64,000 bases of DNA from Leuctra nigra. Taxonomy: Eukaryota; Arthropoda; Insecta; Plecoptera; Leuctridae. The translations under genes and the position numbers were made by a program. The stretch lies in the NCBI GenBank assembly GCA_934045905.1, contig OW203769.1, forward strand, positions 23,963,705-24,027,704. Direction: 5' to 3'. Shown here one piece after another: positions 57,564 to 64,000 of the stretch; the first letter of the stretch is position 1, and each line of letters opens with the position of its first letter. The notes beneath the pieces are model-generated. The model was not told where the DNA came from. It saw nothing but the letters and a program-made list of their open reading frames with translations, and ran no database searches.

Positions 57564-58005
57564 CTGATGAAATAATAGGTACCTCAAACAACAGCACAAA
57601 ACCATATTATCTTACCGTAAGCTCCAATAAAAAAAATTCTTAATTGAAGTTCCAATTAAACTATCCCAAAATAATTAATATTTGTAGTGCAATGTTTTCA
57701 GATTTTTGGTAAATTTCACACATTATACACATTTTCTTTCTTATTTGGCCGGTGACCCTATATTAACAAACGGCAGTCTCATTCTAAAAATTATTTTCAT
57801 TAATATGAGACTATTTTCGATATTTTGTCATTCCTCTTGCGGTTTTAGGAGCAATTTAAGACCAATATTACTGGCCGATTTCAAGTCTCCATGCTTTTTA
57901 TCTTATAGGGGAAAAGAGATCTTCAATCAAGAATATCTAATTATATCATACGGTAATAGGCAAATATTTTTTGGAGCCCCCTGGAACCCCTTTAATTGAC
58001 ATTCA

Positions 58006-58018
58006 GGGGGGGGGGGGG
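58006..58018. repeat. 13-base G homopolymer
   Basis: G run followed by caactcccc, a context shared with the run at 34546. Confidence 0.7.
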
Positions 58019-58681
58019 CAACTCCCCTTTCTTACCACTCTTGCCATCGCTTAGGATTGTTCTATTGTTTTTTTTATCCATGGTCTTATCTACAAATATT
58101 TGCTCACGAACTTGACTTAGCCTGCTGCTAAAAATTAATCAGGAGTGTTAATGTATCGTGAAATGAAACACAGCCTGGACGTGATTTTTCAAATTGTATA
58201 AATGTACCAAGTACCTACAGGTGTATAGCTATGCGTTTTTATAGGTATTTTTAGAACGGTTCCAGTCACTCAGAAGTTGTTCGGCCACGGTTGATACTGG
58301 ACAATGCTAGTCTCATTAAAGATCTCCTTTACTTCATTTGATATATTTTTAATTTTATATTAATTACGAGTCAAAGCAAAAATAATTAACTTTATTCTCA
58401 ATTACAAATTATAAGATTTCCTGATGTATTGAATTGCTAGTTTACATGTATCAAAGCCCATGTATGTAACGTAATTACCGCATTACCGCAGTCGTCCGTA
58501 TCCATCGGAGATTCTCGTGATTTCCCTCAGTCAGGCAAATTATTGGAAGGTTCCCTCCACTAATTGGTCTCGACTTCCTCTTCCCCATCTATCTTTACCT
58601 ATTCTTCATTATCATATCACCATCATATAATATCCTTCATCGTCGTCGTTATAGTTGCACAAGTGACGATAGATATACTAC

Positions 58682-58727
58682 CTTTGAGTATTTAATATTT
58701 AAAGATTTAAATATTAAATATTCAAAG
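58682..58727. repeat. 46-bp AT-rich perfect palindrome
   Basis: Arms ctttgagtatttaatattta and the reverse complement are separated by only a few bases. Likely the core of a tiny foldback element or a hairpin. Confidence 0.7.
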
Positions 58728-59008
58728 ATACTACCACTTAAATAAAAAAAATGCGATTTCGTCCTACTTTCAAAAATATGTCAAGTATTTTAATTATCAA
58801 TAAAATAAAATAATTAATTAATTAATTACAAAATTTATATTAAACAAATAGCCACATTCACTAGTCGCACTACCACCCATGTCAACCTGAATTATTGCGA
58901 AAAAAAATATCAAGTATAAAATAATATTTATAATGCTGATGTGAGACGATACGAAACAGACTTGCGAATCAAATGATTTCCCCCAACAAATGGGATGTAT
59001 CAATGGCG

Positions 59009-59031
59009 CCCCCCCCCCCCCCCCCCCCCCC
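59009..59031. repeat. 23-base C homopolymer
   Basis: The run ends in ctcag followed by a GC-rich 150-base segment (59036-59190), so it would act as a pyrimidine tract for a plus-strand acceptor. The segment is open on both strands and its coding status is unclear. Confidence 0.7.
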
Positions 59032-60224
59032 TCAGCACGAGCGGGCCGGCAGCTGACGGCGCAGCGGACAATGTGGCCGACAACATTCCTAGCTTTTCAC
59101 CTGGCGCTCCGTGCAAGATGATACACACGTGCATTCCTCTCAGTCTCATCTGCTCCAAGACACTGATGACGGGAGACATGGCTCACTAGATCTTATTTGG
59201 TGGTGATTTTAAACAAATAGCGACAATAAACATTGAGATTTTTTTTTTTACAAAAAAAAATTGTATTGTTTTTTGTATTTATTTAAAAAAAATAAAGAAA
59301 TAGAATAGAAGAATGAACAAACTATTTTCTTTATTCTATGAATATACGCAAGATCAAGTGATAAAGGACTGGCGACATGAATGTAAATAAATTTTTAAAT
59401 ACATTATCTTTCGCAGCCCTGTAATAAATTCTTAATTTTCATCCCCAAACTCATTTCCAATCACGTCTTGTTCTATATATGAAATCATATCTTCAACAGT
59501 CCTCCTGAGGAAGTAGGGAACCTTACTATGTGCCTCTGGACTCATGAATACCTCGGGTAATACCGGGATATATGGAGGGCTTGCCTGAGCCAACTTGCTG
59601 CTTCCCCTGTATATATAGTCAAAAGCGTAGGAGTCTGAATATGTCAGGGGATATCGCAGAGATTCTTGATGACAACTCCAATAACATCGATAAGGTAATC
59701 AGATTTCTAAAGGAAACTAATCTCTATGACGAAATTTAGAAGAAAATTAAAATTATAATATTAAAAGTTAACATTAAAAATATAAAATAAATTTTTGCAT
59801 AAAAATTTTTGACAAATAAATTGAAAAAATGGCGCAAAAAAAAATTAGACAACTTGCTGTTGCACCTGTATCACGCGGGTTCGGCACACAAAATTATTTT
59901 CTTTTATTCAATAACGTCGAATTTCGTGTCGTTTCTATGCGATGTTTACTATTCAATGTAAATTGACGGACAACTCATGGTAGAAAAATAATACCTATAT
60001 ATATCAATTTAAAAATCTGAGTTTTCATAGGTGGAATAAGAACGTTGAAATCTTACAGCTGCTTAGGATTATTGTATTTTACATCGTGTACCCATATTTT
60101 GTCATAACATTATGATGTTCACGGAGATCTTACCAAAAATTCTTACAGCAAAACTTACTGACATCAAAAAGTCTATTTTTCTCATGTGTATTTTGGGGAT
60201 ATTTGGTCCGTATTTCAATAGACA

Positions 60225-60236
60225 CCCCCCCCCCCC
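60225..60236. repeat. 12-base C homopolymer
   Basis: C run in otherwise AT-rich, unannotated sequence. Confidence 0.65.
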
Positions 60237-61263
60237 TCCCCTTATCTGTGAACACTCATGATTATAATCATCCAACATAACAGCACGTTTGTTTGATACA
60301 AAATAAGAGCTAGCAGAGTAAACAAAAATACAAGACTATATACTGAACGAAATGCATCTTATATTGGTGCGATTACGAACGGGTAACACATAGCTGCAAG
60401 CAGCTAAGTAATCATTGCAGATGCTGTAGGTACCACATGGTGAGAATGAATAAATATCATATTCATATCATATATTTATTTGGTTACAACCCTGGGCGCA
60501 GCCATAACACTTGCAATACTAAAACGAACAGCGTTTTACGACCACGGGTATGAAGATATTTCAAATGGTACGACGAATTGGCGTATTGTATAATTGGCGT
60601 GTTAAACGAAAAGGTGGTTGTTTGAAAACGATCTCGGAGGCACGTGTACTAGTTCGGCTCGTAAAGTCCAAGACACGTTCCACGTATGGTTGGGAGAAGA
60701 ATAGAAAATTAAATATTGGACACGCAGCACACCTTGTTGGCAAAATTAAATATATTTGCTTGTTCTAGAAATGATACTTGTACCCCTTGAGATCGTTATT
60801 CTAGATAGGTCAAAATTTCATGTTTCACTCTATGTTTCAAGGAAGGGTAGATGAATAGTTTTTCCTGCGTTTCCTACATTCAGTATATGAGCCATATTCT
60901 AGAACTTATATTATTCCTATTTCGGCTATAATAAAAACTACCTCACATACTAGTTACTTGTCTTGTTTAATTCCTATGAATTTATATATTTAAAAAAGCA
61001 TTAGTACATTAATATAAAAAAGTAAAACTAATTTTATTGGTATTATTGACAATAAAATAAGCAGTGCGCTTACACAACGAGTCTGATGTGCATTTTGACA
61101 TGTTGTATATATATGGCGGATCCCTCCATTTCGATTAATATTTAAATATTAAGTAGGTAAATACTGCATAATCAGTACGATGGGGTTTCCGTAATATAAT
61201 ATCCCGACAATTTTAATTATTAGTTCATTCGCAGGAGCTTCTTAGTGTTGGCCTTGAAAGACT

Positions 61264-61313
61264 CAAGTATATACTGTATATATAGTATACAGTGAGTATA
61301 TACTCAAGGGTGT
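61264..61313. repeat. AT-rich near-palindrome
   Basis: Ctcaagtatatact on the left is mirrored by agtatatactcaag on the right, with a tata-rich centre. About 30 bases later the candidate exon 61345-61461 begins. Confidence 0.55.
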
Positions 61314-61344
61314 TGGTGTGGAAAGAGATGCTTCAGCCCCGCAG

Positions 61345-61461
61345 CAGTACGACTCAAATGACTCATGCGAGGACCATCGGTTCGGTTCTGACGATGACTC
61401 ACATTCACAACTTCACACTCCCTCTATTCTTCGCGGCTTGCATGGAATATCAACGCCAAAG
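61345..61461 (+). CDS. Probable exon of an unidentified plus-strand gene
   Basis: Acceptor cagccccgcag ends at 61344 and donor gtgaga starts at 61462. The 39 codons, phase 0 on both sides, read QYDSNDSCEDHRFGSDDDSH then SQLHTPSILRGLHGISTPK. The acidic/serine composition and the canonical sites support an exon, but the pyrimidine tract is short and a second frame is also open. Family not recognised. Its partner exons are not identified. Confidence 0.4.
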
Positions 61462-62209
61462 GTGAGAACATCGCGAAGACGCACTTAGAGTTGGAAATGA
61501 TGATTTGAATACGGCGTAAGAGTAGGATTAGTGGCAACAGAAAGGGCATCTATTGAATAATATTGGTGTATTTTTTTTTATCAAGCTAACCTCTTCTTTC
61601 AACATACGGGGAATAAATAAAAATAAATTTCATTCTTCCTCTTCTACAACCAAACCAAGTGTCACACTTCCATGCCCATCTTTCACCTCTCAAAACTGTC
61701 TTTCAACTACAAAGTAAATAATGCAAATACCTATTGAATTTATATATTGAATAAATTGTGTATTGTATATTTTTTTACATTATTTTATCAGCCTGTCAAT
61801 ATGCACAGGGAGCAAACAGGGATAAACTATTAATGCATACGTTTCTATGTAGAATATTTTGATATAGAGTAAAATCACTACTTTTTATTTATTTGCTATG
61901 GTTGGGTAGGGGGGAAGGGATGGGCAATATTCTAAACCTCCATAAACGTCAATCCCTAGTCCCTACAGAACATTATTTTATATTTAAAAAAGGGTTTACA
62001 AAATGTACACGCTAAATTTGATTGAGTGACAATCCACTCAAAAAAGTTACGAAATTGTGCCTTTTTTTGAGTGGATTTAACTCATTTTTGAGCGATTTTT
62101 ACTCAATAAAATTTTGCACCGTTTGATTGTTGATTATAATAAGATTCCCTCCAGTTGTCTTTGCGGTAAACGTTACAAATCCGATTCATGACTGCAAATT
62201 TATATAGAT

Positions 62210-62464
62210 CTAGACTCTCGAGATGTGAACCATGATTCCGCTCGAAGCAATAAGAGAAAAATACTCTTTGTGCAATTGAAGAACAATTTCTGCACTCAAG
62301 TTCATCAAATGTCTCAAAAAGGAATCATACTTCTTGACGTCATCTTGCGGAATATTACAATATTTTGAATACAATTTAGGGGGGGGGGGGGGGGGGGCAT
62401 CAGGAGATTGCAGGTTCATCCAATCTATAATTTTTCCAAACACTTCCTCTATCTGGAGTCGCAT
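62210..62464 (-). CDS. Unidentified ORF interrupted by a C run
   Basis: 84 codons on the minus strand from ATG to TAG. Segments such as QIEEVFGKIIDWMNL and KKYDSFLRHLMNLSAEIV show amphipathic-helix-like patterning, split by a homopolymer-coded proline run (62379-62397). It could be an exon, a transposon remnant, or chance. No family recognised and splice sites are weak. Confidence 0.25.
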   Translation of the reverse strand: MRLQIEEVFGKIIDWMNLQSPDAPPPPPPKLYSKYCNIPQDDVKKYDSFLRHLMNLSAEIVLQLHKEYFSLIASSGIMVHISRV

Positions 62465-63484
62465 TTAATTAATCCACACGCTGCCATGCATTCCCACCAT
62501 GCAAGTGGAATGGAACTTGCCATTTCAATATGTCCTTGAATCTGAGACGCAAAGGCTCATTAACCTATATGAACATGACGCGCTCAGTGATATACGAATT
62601 TGCATTCTATGTACAGAGGTAAATATTTGATGAAATGACGCAATTCATATTACATTCTCGTATGTGAGATAGTCATCAAACTCAATTCCCAGCGTATATA
62701 AAAAAATGTTGAACGTTTTAAGCAGGTTAAAATGTGAACAAAGACCACCCGACATCACCTATTGAGATATTATTCCCTTCTTCTAACAGACAGTAATAAA
62801 AGTCAGAGTAAATTGCCTTCTTTTTAAACAGATGAAGGTGCTTTTCGGCCTCCCCTCCTCTACCGTGTAAATATTTTACCTTTTAAAATGCGTGAACCAA
62901 ATCTTGACAAATCATACGGTTTTATTGGTGTTTTATGGCGTCAACCTCTTTAAAAGTGCCGCTGGAATGTGAGACGGATTGTTAGGGTACTTCCCCTAAC
63001 TTGAATGTCTTCATCTTGTAGATAGAATGTTATTTTCTAACCCTTTGAGAGGCCAGTGCTCCTTTGTCTTTCTTCCCAATGGCGGTAGCTTGATTGGTGT
63101 ATCGTGCGTCTACCAATTGACAGTATTTTGCCGTGTTTTGTCAGAATAAGATCACTAAAATAAGATCACTACATTACATAAATATTAATTTTTATTGCAG
63201 TTGATTATTTTATTTCTCATGATATACTGTGTCACAGTTTATGTGCATTAAATCATGTTTAATTTACTAGAGGTGCACCACATATATATGTGAATAAAAT
63301 CCTGGAATAACCAAAAGAGGATTTATCATTTTAGAAGTCTTGCCAATCGCGCCCTCACATTTATATTCCATTTCTTGTTATAGAGGGTATAGTTTATCAT
63401 CCACATCATCCTTACCATGATCCCACAGATTTTAATTGTCGTTCGCATAAATTAAATTGCAACGACCATTTGATTTAACCGCAT

Positions 63485-64000
63485 TCTTTAGTCGCGTCGC
63501 CTAAAAACTAGACCTTCCCGATTCGAAATCGCGATTCGACGGTGACATCTCGACAAGGGCATCCGTTTCTCATCGTCTACCGTATATTTGCCTCTTCGAT
63601 GACCCTTCTTATCGTAACTCATGCATCTCGCAGGCTGGGAAGATAGAGATAACGAGGTTGGAAGTCTCATGTGGTACCATAACACATGCAACGCCAATGT
63701 GGCAAGGTGTTTCGGCGCATTGTACATTCCCGGCTAGGTCGGACGTGAAATGGTTGCTGCATGAAGCTACCACCTGTGTACAGTACTTAGTGCTATGTAC
63801 TTGCCAATTACAGAGTGAATCAGGAAGCAGAGTATATGGGAAATCAGTGGTACTGATTTGGTGAACGACTTTTTACATTTATGCCTTCTGGTGATGTTTT
63901 TTTGATAGATTTTTCATTCAGAAAAAAATGCGACATGTTCTTGATGAGATTACTCAGAAGTTGAAATTTCGAAGTATTGTGAAGTAGATTCAGAAGAGTA
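63485..64000. other. GC-richer segment at window end, coding status unclear
   Basis: Around 63500-63780 the sequence is richer in GC. An acceptor-like catctcgcag ends at 63636 and is followed by an open stretch (WEDRDNEVGSLMWYHNTC) to a stop near 63735. The minus strand is open across the same area. I cannot decide between an exon and noncoding sequence. Confidence 0.25.

Noticed and set aside
59036..59190. GC-rich segment after the 23-base C run as a coding exon
   Set aside because: Open on both strands with plausible splice signals on each, so neither strand can be preferred; mentioned only with the homopolymer.

Overview
This is a eukaryotic, AT-rich, intron- and transposon-dense window. 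The two recognisable genes and the repeat types point to an arthropod, most likely an insect. The order cannot be settled from the sequence; a hemipteran is only a guess. Only a few percent of the window is protein coding. Coding exons stand out as GC-rich islands with canonical splice sites and matching phases.

Left part (461-14689, plus strand): six exons of the insect homologue of GOPC (PIST/CAL), the Golgi-associated PDZ and coiled-coil trafficking adaptor. The 5' end lies outside the window. Its introns hold an intact RTE-like non-LTR retrotransposon (ORF of 1015 codons), several terminal-inverted-repeat elements with clear target duplications, and a nest in which a hAT-like element sits inside a pogo-like element. 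The last exon encodes an unusually long acidic/serine-rich tail.

Centre (21186-39534, minus strand): the last five exons of a glypican of the GPC3/5 (dally) type, ending in two Ser-Gly glycosaminoglycan-attachment clusters and a GPI-anchor signal. The two genes converge across about 6.5 kb that should hold both 3' UTRs. One glypican intron (37683-39401) consists almost entirely of about 20 tandem copies of its own 3' splice junction, including the first 34 coding bases of the next exon. The 14-kb intron next to it is packed with MITEs, including a 740-bp near-perfect palindrome with an 8-bp duplication, and a truncated LINE.

Right part (39535-64000): mostly noncoding, probably the 5' intron or upstream region of the glypican plus parts of unidentified genes. 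It holds a 7-copy, 135-bp tandem array in which every unit carries a CTCF-like core (six of seven are perfect), repeated modules carrying CRE, ETS and YY1-like motifs, several inverted-repeat elements, four copies of an unclassified repeat family, and many long G or C homopolymers. A few splice-bounded open segments (notably 57410-57563 minus and 61345-61461 plus) look like exons of genes I could not identify.

The two identified genes have no obvious operational link: one product is a cytosolic/Golgi adaptor, the other a cell-surface morphogen co-receptor. The strongest unusual signals are the splice-site array inside the glypican gene and the CTCF-motif satellite about 5 kb from its most 5' visible exon.
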